Assembly (NCBI GenBank): GCA_023299945.1
Contig: JALZVZ010000161.1
Span: 1 to 6,201 of the forward strand
From: Altererythrobacter sp.
Lineage (GTDB): Bacteria > Pseudomonadota > Alphaproteobacteria > Sphingomonadales > Sphingomonadaceae
Length of the DNA stretch: 6,201 nucleotides
Direction of reading: 5' to 3'
Under the pieces are notes generated by a model that had not been told where the DNA came from, did not search any database, and saw only the letters and a list, made by a program, of their open reading frames with translations. How positions within the stretch are numbered: position 1 is the first letter of the stretch; each line of letters opens with the position of its first letter. Shown here piece by piece: positions 1 through 5,575 of this stretch. Both the position numbers and the translations under genes were made by a program.

Positions 1-113
1 ACCCAATTTGTCCCATGCGCGTGATAGCGCAGGCCAAGGTAGCCGGTGTGGCCGCCGCGGAAGAACATTTTGCCAGCCGCCTCTGGATCAAATTCATGCA
101 ATTCGCTTGTCAT
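1..113 (-). CDS. Probable PaaI-family hot-dog thioesterase, N-terminal fragment (runs off the left edge)
   Basis: Reading the minus strand from an ATG at 113-111 gives 37 complete codons, open to the window edge. The N-terminus begins MTSELHEFDP and continues through FFRGGHTGYLGLRYHAHG to a final Trp. This looks like the opening of the PaaI-type acyl-CoA thioesterases of Sphingomonadales, which hydrolyse acyl-CoA thioesters in the cytoplasm. The catalytic part of the hot-dog fold lies outside the window, so the family call rests on resemblance of the N-terminus only. The start is supported by an AGGA Shine-Dalgarno (complement of 121-124) 7 nt upstream. The gene lies beyond ruvX on the same strand, separated from it by an oppositely oriented 47-residue ORF, and is probably a separate transcription unit. 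An alternative is some other hot-dog-fold protein. Confidence 0.6.
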   Translation of the reverse strand, partial: MTSELHEFDPEAAGKMFFRGGHTGYLGLRYHAHGTNW

Positions 114-191
114 CCTTGTTTCCTGCGGCGGGCGTGTGCGCATTTCAATCTTTTAATTTCACGCTAGCGCTTCCGCAGCACATTGCTTGTG

Positions 192-227
192 TGTCGCAGT
201 CCCTGGCTCAAGCGCGTTGCTGCGACA
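192..227. repeat. 8-bp perfect inverted repeat upstream of the 47-residue ORF
   Basis: TGTCGCAG (192-199) and CTGCGACA (220-227) are exact reverse complements separated by 20 nt. The right arm ends 3 nt before the purine-rich Shine-Dalgarno stretch at 231-240. It could be a dyad operator, or a hairpin in the leader of the small ORF at 245. There is no run of T after it, so it is not a standard intrinsic terminator on the plus strand. Function is inferred; the repeat itself is seen directly. Confidence 0.5.
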
Positions 228-230
228 ATA

Positions 231-240
231 GGAAGGGAAG
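231..240 (+). promoter_or_regulatory. Shine-Dalgarno sequence for the 47-residue ORF
   Basis: GGAAGGGAAG precedes the ATG at 245. The first GGAAGG ends 8 nt before the start codon and the second GGAAG ends 4 nt before it. It is one of the clearest ribosome-binding sites in the window. It is the main reason to place the start at 245, although the reading frame stays open back to position 8. Confidence 0.6.
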
Positions 241-244
241 CTGC

Positions 245-388
245 ATGAAAATTCCAATGATTGATCTGGTGTCTACAGCCGGGCTTGAGGCAGCAGCGGC
301 TGTTTCGGAAGGCGCAGCACAAACCAGCGCGGCCTATGATGACGGCGTGGTGGCCGTGATGGCCTATGTCTATGATATTCTGCCGTAA
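245..388 (+). CDS. Small hypothetical protein, 47 residues
   Basis: This short ORF starts MKIPMIDLVS and ends VMAYVYDILP with a TAA stop. I do not recognise a family. The middle (residues 11-30) is rich in Ala, Gly and Ser. The rest alternates acidic and hydrophobic residues, and there is no clear membrane helix or signal peptide. Support for a real gene is the purine-rich Shine-Dalgarno at 231-240 and third-position base use that looks like the neighbouring genes. The reading frame is open further upstream to position 8, but that part is antisense to the thioesterase start and has no ribosome-binding site of note. It faces ruvX with only 37 nt between the two stop codons, and I see no strong terminator there. 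It could still be a chance ORF. Confidence 0.5.
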   Translation: MKIPMIDLVSTAGLEAAAAVSEGAAQTSAAYDDGVVAVMAYVYDILP

Positions 389-425
389 ACACCGCTTATG
401 TGAGCATTACCAAGGTCATAGAACC

Positions 426-923
426 TCAAATCGCAGATCCCGCTAGCGCATCAATTGCCCCCTGCAATATGATCGCGGCGGCGTGGCTGTCGATCCGTTC
501 CGCGCGTTTTGCGCGGCTGGTATCCTGATCAATCATCGCGCGTTCTGCGCTGAGAGTTGACCAGCGTTCGTCCCACAGTAGGATCGGCAGCCCAACTGCG
601 GCAGCCAAGTTTTGCGCATAGGCTTTGCTCGATTGGACGCGGGCTCCGGCGCTGCCGTCCATATTGCGAGGCAGTCCGATCACAATGCCGTTGATGCCGC
701 GTTCAGCAATCAATTCCGCCATCGCATTTTTGTCACGGGTGAACTTGCCGCGGGGCAGCGTTTTGCCCGCTGTGGCAAAGCGCCAGCCTGCATCGCATGT
801 GGCAATCCCGATGGTTTTCGTGCCGAGATCAAGGCCCAGCAATGCGCCGCCCTCTTCGCCTGCGCCCGGCAATGCTTCGCGAAAGTCATGCGCGCTTTCA
901 GTGATTAAAGCAGATGCACTCAC
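426..923 (-). CDS. ruvX: RuvX/YqgF: Holliday-junction resolvase-like nuclease, pre-16S rRNA processing
   Basis: This is a 165-residue member of the YqgF family, a small RNase H-fold protein linked to 5' maturation of 16S rRNA in E. coli and first proposed as a Holliday-junction resolvase. The family motifs are all present: LLGLDLGTKTIGIA at 28-41 with catalytic Asp32, GLPRNMDG at 83-90, WDERWST at 117-123 with Glu119, and RIDSHAAAIILQG at 143-155 with Asp145. I chose the GTG at 923 because its GTGA overlaps the TGA stop of the upstream DUF3089 gene, which implies coupled translation. A longer reading from 977 would run well into that gene. There is no strong Shine-Dalgarno at the GTG, consistent with coupling. 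About 25 residues precede the first beta strand, longer than in E. coli but usual in alphaproteobacteria. It is the last gene of the operon. Confidence 0.95.
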   Translation of the reverse strand: MSASALITESAHDFREALPGAGEEGGALLGLDLGTKTIGIATCDAGWRFATAGKTLPRGKFTRDKNAMAELIAERGINGIVIGLPRNMDGSAGARVQSSKAYAQNLAAAVGLPILLWDERWSTLSAERAMIDQDTSRAKRAERIDSHAAAIILQGAIDALAGSAI

Positions 924-2056
924 TTGTTTTGCCAAGCGGTCACACGCGCCGCGACATCGGCCTGGGTATTGGCCCAAAACAGCGGAATGTCATAAACGTG
1001 GTAATTATTGCCCGGCAGAACATAGCGGCCCATCTCGGGCGGATCACCGATCAACAGCAAGCCGCGATCATCGCAGATCGCTGGCACAGCATGGCGCACC
1101 AATACTCCTGTGGATAGGTCGTCATCGGGAACCAATGTGCCCAAATTATTGTCCTGATCTGACGAACCACCGATTTTACCATTTATCGGATTGGTGCAAA
1201 GTATGGGGCTGTCGCCGCGTTTCTCTCCATTAAACCCAGTCGATGCCGCATAGGTCTCTAGCACTTGCTCAGGGTCAGCAGGCTCAGCAAAGCTTGACCA
1301 GCTAAGAATGCAACCCGCCTGATCCGCCACGCTGCAAGCGGGCAAGGGGAGCTGCGGCAAATCATGCTTCAGCGATATCGGCCAGCCGATGACATATGCA
1401 GCGACAATCCTGTCGGCATCCGTGGTGCCTGCAATTTCCTCGCGCAATAAGCGCAACAAATGCAGCGAGCCTTGTGAGTGGCCCACAAGCACAATCGGCG
1501 TGTTTTCATCAATGCTGCTGCGGAAATAGGCAAAGGCCTGCGCGACATCGGCATAGGCTGCATCGAGCGCCATTTCTGCTTCTGGAGCATCGGTTAGAAA
1601 AGCGCCCACAGTGGCTTGACGGTATCGCGGCGCCCAGATTTCATCGGCTGCGTTGAAAGGGCTGGCCATGCCGCGCACATAGAGCTTTGCGACGCGCTCG
1701 GCCTGCTCGTTGCCAATGGCCGCATTCCATGCGCTGCGGTCAATGAAGCTCGTGGGATGGACGAAGAATACGGCGAAGTCGTTTGCTTTGGGCTCCGCCG
1801 GAGCCGGCGGCCCTGCCTGCTCGCCTTCGATCGCTGGTTGCCACCGCGCAGGATCGTTTACCCCAATACCCGGGCGCGAATACCAAAGAGCCGGGTCTTC
1901 ATAAGCATTGGTTTGCATGGGGTCTTGCTGGGTGAATTCGGTGGTTGGAACGAAAGCAATCGCGGTCAATTCGCTCGCCCAAACACGCAGTGCAAACAAT
2001 ACCGCCAAGGTCAAAATGATTAGCGCCGCGGTGATCCAGAGGAATTTCTTCGCCAT
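920..2056 (-). CDS. DUF3089 alpha/beta-hydrolase, membrane-anchored, function unknown
   Basis: The 378-residue product begins with two Lys residues and a hydrophobic helix at 5-23, so it is probably anchored in the inner membrane with the rest in the periplasm. The body matches the DUF3089 family of alpha/beta hydrolases: FFVHPTS at 97-103, IWAPRYRQA at 140-148, and the nucleophile elbow VGHSQG at 191-196 with Ser194. His353 in the NYHVYDIPLFW stretch is a plausible catalytic His. Four Cys residues (241, 249, 287, 328) could form disulfides outside the cytoplasm. The substrate is unknown; an esterase or lipase-like activity is inferred from the fold. It starts 16 nt after lepB ends, and its TGA overlaps the ruvX GTG. 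The hydrophobic segment has no obvious cleavage site after it, so I favour an anchor over a signal peptide. Confidence 0.85.
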   Translation of the reverse strand: MAKKFLWITAALIILTLAVLFALRVWASELTAIAFVPTTEFTQQDPMQTNAYEDPALWYSRPGIGVNDPARWQPAIEGEQAGPPAPAEPKANDFAVFFVHPTSFIDRSAWNAAIGNEQAERVAKLYVRGMASPFNAADEIWAPRYRQATVGAFLTDAPEAEMALDAAYADVAQAFAYFRSSIDENTPIVLVGHSQGSLHLLRLLREEIAGTTDADRIVAAYVIGWPISLKHDLPQLPLPACSVADQAGCILSWSSFAEPADPEQVLETYAASTGFNGEKRGDSPILCTNPINGKIGGSSDQDNNLGTLVPDDDLSTGVLVRHAVPAICDDRGLLLIGDPPEMGRYVLPGNNYHVYDIPLFWANTQADVAARVTAWQNK

Positions 2057-2072
2057 CGGAGTATGTTGCCGC

Positions 2073-2948
2073 CTATTCGCTTGCTGTGCTGGTTTGCGTC
2101 TCGTTCAGGGGCGGACGCAAGGTCGACCATGCCCGATCGCCGCGCATTGCGGTGAACCAGCTGATCGGGTTCCATGTGGAGCTGCCATCCAATGAGAAGG
2201 TGATGAACTCAGCCCGCCCGCCAATATTTTCCAGCGGTATCGGCCCTTGTAAGCCGCCCGGATCAACCAGTTCGCGGCTGTCGGAGGAGTGATCTCGATT
2301 GTCGCCCATAACGAATACGTGATCAGCTGGAATGGTGATTTCGCCAAAGTCATCCAGCGGTGCATTTCGCCGGTGATCGATGATCAAATAAGACGCGCCA
2401 TTGGGCATGGTTTCGCGGTAGGTTGGCGGCTCGTAAAATTGCGCGCCATTGGCTTCGCGCACTCGGTATGGCTCGAAGTCAGATAGGCAGGGCGAGCCAT
2501 TGCAGAGCAGGCTTGGCTCAACCGGAATGCGCACAGCGGGCACGACTTCTTGCAGCACAGGCGCGCCATTGAGGATAATTTGCCCCTCGCGCACTTCGAA
2601 CCGGTCACCGGGCAAGGCGACAACGCGCTTGATATAATCCTCATCGCGCACTGGATGCACCGGGATCACCACATCGCCATATTCCGGCGTGGAGCCATTG
2701 ATGCGCCATTCACCGCGCGGCAGCAAATGGAAGGATGCTGAGGCCCATGACCAGCCATAAGGATATTTGCTCACCACCAACCGGTCGCCCACAAACAGCC
2801 CCGGCATCATCGATGTGGAGGGAATATAAAATGGCTTTGCGATAAAGCTGTGGAACACGAGCACCGCCAGCAGCATCAAGGCCAATCCGCGCAATTCGGC
2901 GAACCAATTGACCTTTTCTTCGGCCGAATTTGTGTCTGTTTTGCTCAT
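2073..2948 (-). CDS. lepB: Signal peptidase I (LepB)
   Basis: Signal peptidase I is an inner-membrane serine protease that cuts signal peptides from exported proteins on the periplasmic face. The 291-residue product has one membrane helix at about 18-36 after a short cytoplasmic N-terminus. The conserved boxes follow: YIPSTSMMPG at 41-50 with nucleophile Ser46, YIKRVVALPGD at 105-115 with general base Lys107, and GDNRDHSSDSR at 215-225. Cys149 and Cys154 in LLCNGSPC sit where E. coli LepB has its periplasmic disulfide. E. coli LepB has two helices before the catalytic domain; the single-helix form here is usual in alphaproteobacteria. It lies 35 nt after acpS and 16 nt before the DUF3089 gene. 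No strong Shine-Dalgarno is visible before the ATG, but no better start exists ahead of the membrane helix. Confidence 0.96.
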   Translation of the reverse strand: MSKTDTNSAEEKVNWFAELRGLALMLLAVLVFHSFIAKPFYIPSTSMMPGLFVGDRLVVSKYPYGWSWASASFHLLPRGEWRINGSTPEYGDVVIPVHPVRDEDYIKRVVALPGDRFEVREGQIILNGAPVLQEVVPAVRIPVEPSLLCNGSPCLSDFEPYRVREANGAQFYEPPTYRETMPNGASYLIIDHRRNAPLDDFGEITIPADHVFVMGDNRDHSSDSRELVDPGGLQGPIPLENIGGRAEFITFSLDGSSTWNPISWFTAMRGDRAWSTLRPPLNETQTSTASE

Positions 2949-2983
2949 ATCGTCAGGCTATCTGTCACAGTTATTTTGGGCGG

Positions 2984-3385
2984 TTAGGCCGGGTGGGCTT
3001 CTATAATCACGAAGGCTTGTGCCCATGGGTGATCATCGGTGAGGGTAAGATGAACATGCGCGACATGGCCATCTGGCACCATTTCCGCAAGCCGTTTTGC
3101 CGCGCCTCCTTCAAGCGCGAGTGTGGGGGCGCCCGATGGAGCATTGACGACGCCAATGTCTTTCATAAACACGCCGCGGCGAAAGCCGGTGCCAACCGCC
3201 TTGGAAAAGGCCTCCTTTGCAGCAAAGCGCTTGGCATAGGTGCCCGCGATGGTGAAAGGGCGACGGCGTGCTTTTGCGCGTTCCTTTTCGGTGAATACGC
3301 GGTTTTCAAACCGTTCCCCAAATCGGTCGAGCGAGTTTTGAATGCGCTCAATATTGCACAGGTCCGAACCTAGGCCGACAATCAT
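2984..3385 (-). CDS. acpS: Holo-[acyl-carrier-protein] synthase
   Basis: AcpS transfers 4'-phosphopantetheine from coenzyme A to a Ser of apo-acyl carrier protein, switching on fatty acid synthesis in the cytoplasm. The 133-residue product has the family signature: [15 protein letters not shown] at the N-terminus with metal-binding Asp8, the TEKER segment at 32-36, and [16 protein letters not shown] at 52-67 with metal-binding Glu58. The C-terminal strand [12 protein letters not shown] at 113-124 is also typical. The frame is open further upstream to 3481, but that would add 32 unrelated residues inside the preceding gene. The ATG at 3385 gives the normal N-terminus and forms an ATGA overlap with the TGA of the upstream membrane-protein gene. 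A GGGA lies about 8 nt ahead of it. lepB follows after 35 nt. Confidence 0.96.
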   Translation of the reverse strand: MIVGLGSDLCNIERIQNSLDRFGERFENRVFTEKERAKARRRPFTIAGTYAKRFAAKEAFSKAVGTGFRRGVFMKDIGVVNAPSGAPTLALEGGAAKRLAEMVPDGHVAHVHLTLTDDHPWAQAFVIIEAHPA

Positions 3386-3690
3386 AGTATCAATCCCAGA
3401 CCGCCGAAGAACGCAAAAAAGAACATCACAAAGCACGCTCCAAAGATGATGTAGGTGGCCAGATATTTGCGCGCATTCCACAAGAATACGGTTGCAACCA
3501 GCAGCACAAGCGAGACGACAAAAGGACCGGACATCATCGCTAGTTCTTCAAATGGTATGCCGCGATCGCGATAGGCCTCTGATCCAAAGGCCAAGCCAAA
3601 GAACAATATCACGCTGCTGCCAACCAACATTAGGGCGTAGAATATCAGCATCAGCACAAACGGCCATATGGCTTGTTTTTGTTCTGTCAT
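3382..3690 (-). CDS. Small three-helix membrane protein, function unknown
   Basis: This 102-residue hydrophobic protein has three predicted membrane helices, at about 9-34, 56-72 and 77-101. A short charged loop follows the first helix ([14 protein letters not shown], 37-50) and there is a basic turn between the second and third (NARKY, 72-76). The last helix is very rich in Phe and Gly. I do not recognise a named family and see no catalytic motif. An AGGA about 8 nt ahead of the ATG at 3690 supports the start. Its TGA overlaps the acpS start codon by four bases, so the two are probably translated together. The position in the operon suggests stable co-expression but does not reveal the role. 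Confidence 0.8.
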   Translation of the reverse strand: MTEQKQAIWPFVLMLIFYALMLVGSSVILFFGLAFGSEAYRDRGIPFEELAMMSGPFVVSLVLLVATVFLWNARKYLATYIIFGACFVMFFFAFFGGLGLIL

Positions 3691-3715
3691 AAAACGGTCC
3701 TGTTAAAGCGGCCGA

Positions 3716-4018
3716 TCAAGCGGGCGGGGCAATGATTAAAATTGTGATCAGAGCCAGCGCAATCCAATGAATGCTGACCTGACTGATCCACAATGGATGC
3801 GAAAAATCGCCTTTTGCGCGGTTTATTGCCCCGACATAGCCGAACACCTGCAGTGCCGGCCAGGCAATTGCCAGCACCAGAACTTTACCCGAACTGAGCG
3901 CGAAACCTAGCAAGCAAAGGCTGATTAGGAACGGGACGACACCGGCCAGCGCCCACAGTTTTTGTTTGCCAGTTAGCTCAAGCTCGGGCGCTTTACCCTC
4001 CATATTACCGTGCTTCAT
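3716..4018 (-). CDS. Small membrane protein, function unknown
   Basis: The 100-residue product has a short hydrophilic N-terminus followed by three hydrophobic segments at about 21-42, 45-65 and 78-97. A loop with NRAKGDFSHP (66-75) separates the last two. I do not recognise a family. The start is uncertain. The ATG at 4018 overlaps the end of pdxJ by 14 nt, while a second ATG at 4003 begins MEGKAPE just after the pdxJ TAA and gives 95 residues. Neither has a strong Shine-Dalgarno. The membrane segments are the same for both. The next gene, another small three-helix protein, starts 25 nt after this one stops. The two show no obvious sequence similarity to each other by eye. Confidence 0.75.
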   Translation of the reverse strand: MKHGNMEGKAPELELTGKQKLWALAGVVPFLISLCLLGFALSSGKVLVLAIAWPALQVFGYVGAINRAKGDFSHPLWISQVSIHWIALALITILIIAPPA

Positions 4019-4745
4019 CCATTAGGCCGCGCATTTTTTTCACCGCAGCTTCTAGCCCTGTGAACACAGCCTCACCGATCAGATAATGCCCGATATTGAG
4101 TTCTGCGATTTGCGGGATAGCGGCAATGGGTTGGACGTTTTCAAAGGTCAGTCCGTGGCCAGCATGCGGCTCAATGCCGTTTTTTACAGCCAATGCTGAC
4201 ATATCGGCAATGCGTTTCAATTCGCTCGCCACGCGTCCATTATCGCCATCTGCAAAGGCATGGGCATATTCGCCAGTGTGGAACTCCACCACGGGCACGC
4301 CCAGCCGGATCGCCGTATCCAGCTGCCGCTCATTTGCTTCGATAAACAGCGAGACACGAATGCCAGCCTGTTTCAGCCTATCGACAATCGGAACCAGTGA
4401 GTTGTGCAGGCCCGCGGCATCCAGCCCGCCCTCGGTCGTGCGCTCCTCGCGCTTTTCGGGGACAATACAGGCGGCATGGGGTTTGTGGCGCAACGCAATG
4501 CTGAGCATTTCCTCGGTTGCGGCCATCTCCAGATTGAGCGGCAGATCGGTCGCGGTTTGAATGCGGGCCAAATCTTCATCGCGTATATGGCGCCGGTCTT
4601 CGCGCAAATGTGCTGTGATCCCGTCGCCGCCTACGCTGGCCACAATTTCGGCCGCGCGCACAGGATCAGGATGATCGCCGCCGCGCGCATTGCGAATGGT
4701 GGCGACGTGGTCAATATTCACGCCAAGACGTAAGGGAGGCAGCAT
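4005..4745 (-). CDS. pdxJ: Pyridoxine 5'-phosphate synthase (PdxJ)
   Basis: PdxJ condenses 1-deoxy-D-xylulose 5-phosphate with 3-amino-1-hydroxyacetone 1-phosphate to give pyridoxine 5'-phosphate, the ring-closing step of DXP-dependent vitamin B6 synthesis. The 246-residue TIM-barrel protein is of normal length and has the family motifs: LGVNIDHVATIRNARGG at 7-23, GITAHLREDRRHI at 42-54 with His46, NLEMAAT at 71-77 with Glu73, VPEKREERTTEGG at 95-107, FHTGEYA at 155-161, GHGL at 196-199 with His197, and ELNIGHYLIGEA at 215-226. The ATG shares one base with the pyrE stop (TAATG). A GGGGAG Shine-Dalgarno (complement of 4755-4760) lies 9 nt upstream, inside the end of pyrE. No key residue is missing. 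Confidence 0.97.
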   Translation of the reverse strand: MLPPLRLGVNIDHVATIRNARGGDHPDPVRAAEIVASVGGDGITAHLREDRRHIRDEDLARIQTATDLPLNLEMAATEEMLSIALRHKPHAACIVPEKREERTTEGGLDAAGLHNSLVPIVDRLKQAGIRVSLFIEANERQLDTAIRLGVPVVEFHTGEYAHAFADGDNGRVASELKRIADMSALAVKNGIEPHAGHGLTFENVQPIAAIPQIAELNIGHYLIGEAVFTGLEAAVKKMRGLMDEAR

Positions 4746-5323
4746 TACTTACGGCTCCCCGGTTTTGTGATCGGGACAGCCGCAAGCTCGGCAGGCACTT
4801 CGTCAGGCGCGTAGCTGGGGAAATTGATTCCGATCAGCGGCACAAATGGCACACCCAGATCAACTTCGCCGCCAGACCTGTCGACCATTGCGACCTCTGC
4901 GATGACTTCGCCGCCTTCGCGGGCAACCGCTGCAATCGCCTCGCGGCTAGAGAGGCCAGTGGTCACAACATCTTCAACCATCAGGACTTTTGCGCCGGGC
5001 TCCAATGCAAAGCCGCGCCGCAGGTGAAATTCGCCATCTGGCCGCTCAAGAAAAAGTGCGTCTTTTTCCAAGGCTCGGCCCATTTCATGCCCAATTATCA
5101 GCCCGCCCATGGCCGGCGAGACAACAATATCGACCGCGCTGCGAATCTCTCGTGGAAGTTTTTGGGCTAATGCGATTGCCAACCGGGCCGCCCGCTGAGG
5201 GTTCATCAACACGCGTGCGCATTGCAAATAATGGGCGCTATGGCGGCCTGAGGACAATTCAAAATGCCCCTCTAACAAAGCGTTACAGCCGCGAAATTCA
5301 GATAGGATATTGTCTTCGGTCAT
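4745..5323 (-). CDS. pyrE: Orotate phosphoribosyltransferase (PyrE)
   Basis: PyrE joins orotate to 5-phosphoribosyl 1-pyrophosphate to make orotidine 5'-monophosphate, the fifth step of pyrimidine synthesis. The 192-residue protein has the N-terminal GHFELSSGRHS block at 19-29, SPAMGGLIIGHEMGRAL at 69-85, the catalytic-loop region ERPDGEFHLRRGF at 93-105, and the PRPP-binding signature VLMVEDVVTTGLSS at 113-126 with Glu117 and Asp118. It is shorter than the 213-residue E. coli enzyme and resembles the compact form found in alphaproteobacteria and Thermus. The ATG at 5323 has no strong Shine-Dalgarno. It is the first gene of the minus-strand cluster, so the operon promoter should lie in the spacer to its right. 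I could not find a convincing one there. Confidence 0.96.
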   Translation of the reverse strand: MTEDNILSEFRGCNALLEGHFELSSGRHSAHYLQCARVLMNPQRAARLAIALAQKLPREIRSAVDIVVSPAMGGLIIGHEMGRALEKDALFLERPDGEFHLRRGFALEPGAKVLMVEDVVTTGLSSREAIAAVAREGGEVIAEVAMVDRSGGEVDLGVPFVPLIGINFPSYAPDEVPAELAAVPITKPGSRK

Positions 5324-5406
5324 TGTGGAAGTTCATACTCTTTTTAGCGGGGTACTGGAGCACATTGCATCAGGATCACCCCTTATTGCATATTTTTATC
5401 CCTAGA

Positions 5407-5444
5407 AGCGCTTGAGGCGCTCGGCAAGCGGGCCTATAGGCGCT
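5407..5444. repeat. Two adjacent short dyads in the pyrE-coxB spacer
   Basis: AGCGC (5407-5411) and GCGCT (5417-5421) form a 5-bp stem with a 5-nt loop. Next to it GCCTATAGGC (5432-5441) is a perfect 10-nt palindrome, which extends to AGC...GCT (5427-5429 / 5442-5444) across a 2-nt bulge. The palindrome overlaps the -10 element of the candidate coxB promoter, so it could be an operator. These are short and could occur by chance. Confidence 0.35.
5412..5440 (+). promoter_or_regulatory. Candidate sigma-70-type promoter for coxB
   Basis: TTGAGG (5412-5417) and TATAGG (5435-5440) are separated by exactly 17 nt. Each matches four of six bases of the -35 (TTGACA) and -10 (TATAAT) consensus. Transcription would start near 5447, leaving a leader of about 130 nt before the coxB ATG that contains the two hairpins at 5451-5467 and 5496-5527. 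This is a by-eye match; promoter consensus in alphaproteobacteria is loose. Confidence 0.3.
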
Positions 5445-5450
5445 GGTAAC

Positions 5451-5467
5451 TCGGAGGTCTTCTCCGA
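5451..5467 (+). repeat. Hairpin in the putative coxB leader
   Basis: TCGGAG (5451-5456) and CTCCGA (5462-5467) pair perfectly around a GTCTT loop. No run of T follows on the plus strand, so it is not a clear intrinsic terminator. If transcription starts near 5447, this stem would sit at the very 5' end of the coxB mRNA, where a stem can slow decay. That role is inference. Confidence 0.4.
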
Positions 5468-5495
5468 CCAATTGATGCGCGGCTTGAGGGCGAAG

Positions 5496-5527
5496 CGCGA
5501 TGCGAATCATAGTGAGGATGCATCGCG
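5496..5527 (+). repeat. 8-bp inverted repeat with 16-nt loop upstream of coxB
   Basis: CGCGATGC (5496-5503) and GCATCGCG (5520-5527) are exact reverse complements separated by 16 nt. The right arm ends 48 nt before the coxB ATG. The repeat could act as a dyad for a regulator or as an RNA stem in the leader. It is not followed by T residues. Confidence 0.45.
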
Positions 5528-5575
5528 GTGAATGCCTAAAAAACGCATAGCAGTGAAGCAGAAAGCGTTAGACTG

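Noticed and set aside
8..244. Upstream extension of the 47-residue ORF back to an ATG at position 8 (126 residues in total)
   Set aside because: The first part is antisense to the start of the thioesterase gene and the extra residues have no protein-like pattern. The strong Shine-Dalgarno is at 231-240, not upstream of position 8.
924..977. Longer RuvX start at 977
   Set aside because: The added 18 residues are encoded inside the end of the DUF3089 gene in another frame. The GTG at 923 makes the standard GTGA overlap and gives a normal family length.
625..1233. Plus-strand open frame of 202 codons
   Set aside because: It is antisense to ruvX and the DUF3089 gene, both of which have clear motifs. 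Its product is low-complexity (Arg/Pro/Ala/His-rich), typical of a shadow frame.
2930..3373. Plus-strand open frame of 147 codons
   Set aside because: It is fully antisense to acpS and the lepB start and has no recognisable domain.
3386..3481. Longer AcpS start at 3481
   Set aside because: It would add 32 residues with no family match, inside the membrane-protein gene. The ATG at 3385 gives the canonical AcpS N-terminus.
4990..5415. Plus-strand open frame of 141 codons reaching into the coxB spacer
   Set aside because: Most of it is antisense to the motif-rich part of pyrE, and the tail in the spacer has no protein-like features.
5402..5449. Possible gene remnant reading LEALEALGKRAYRRW then stop in the spacer
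   Set aside because: The helix-like stretch is only 15 residues, has no start codon or extended frame, and overlaps the inverted repeats that better explain the local composition.
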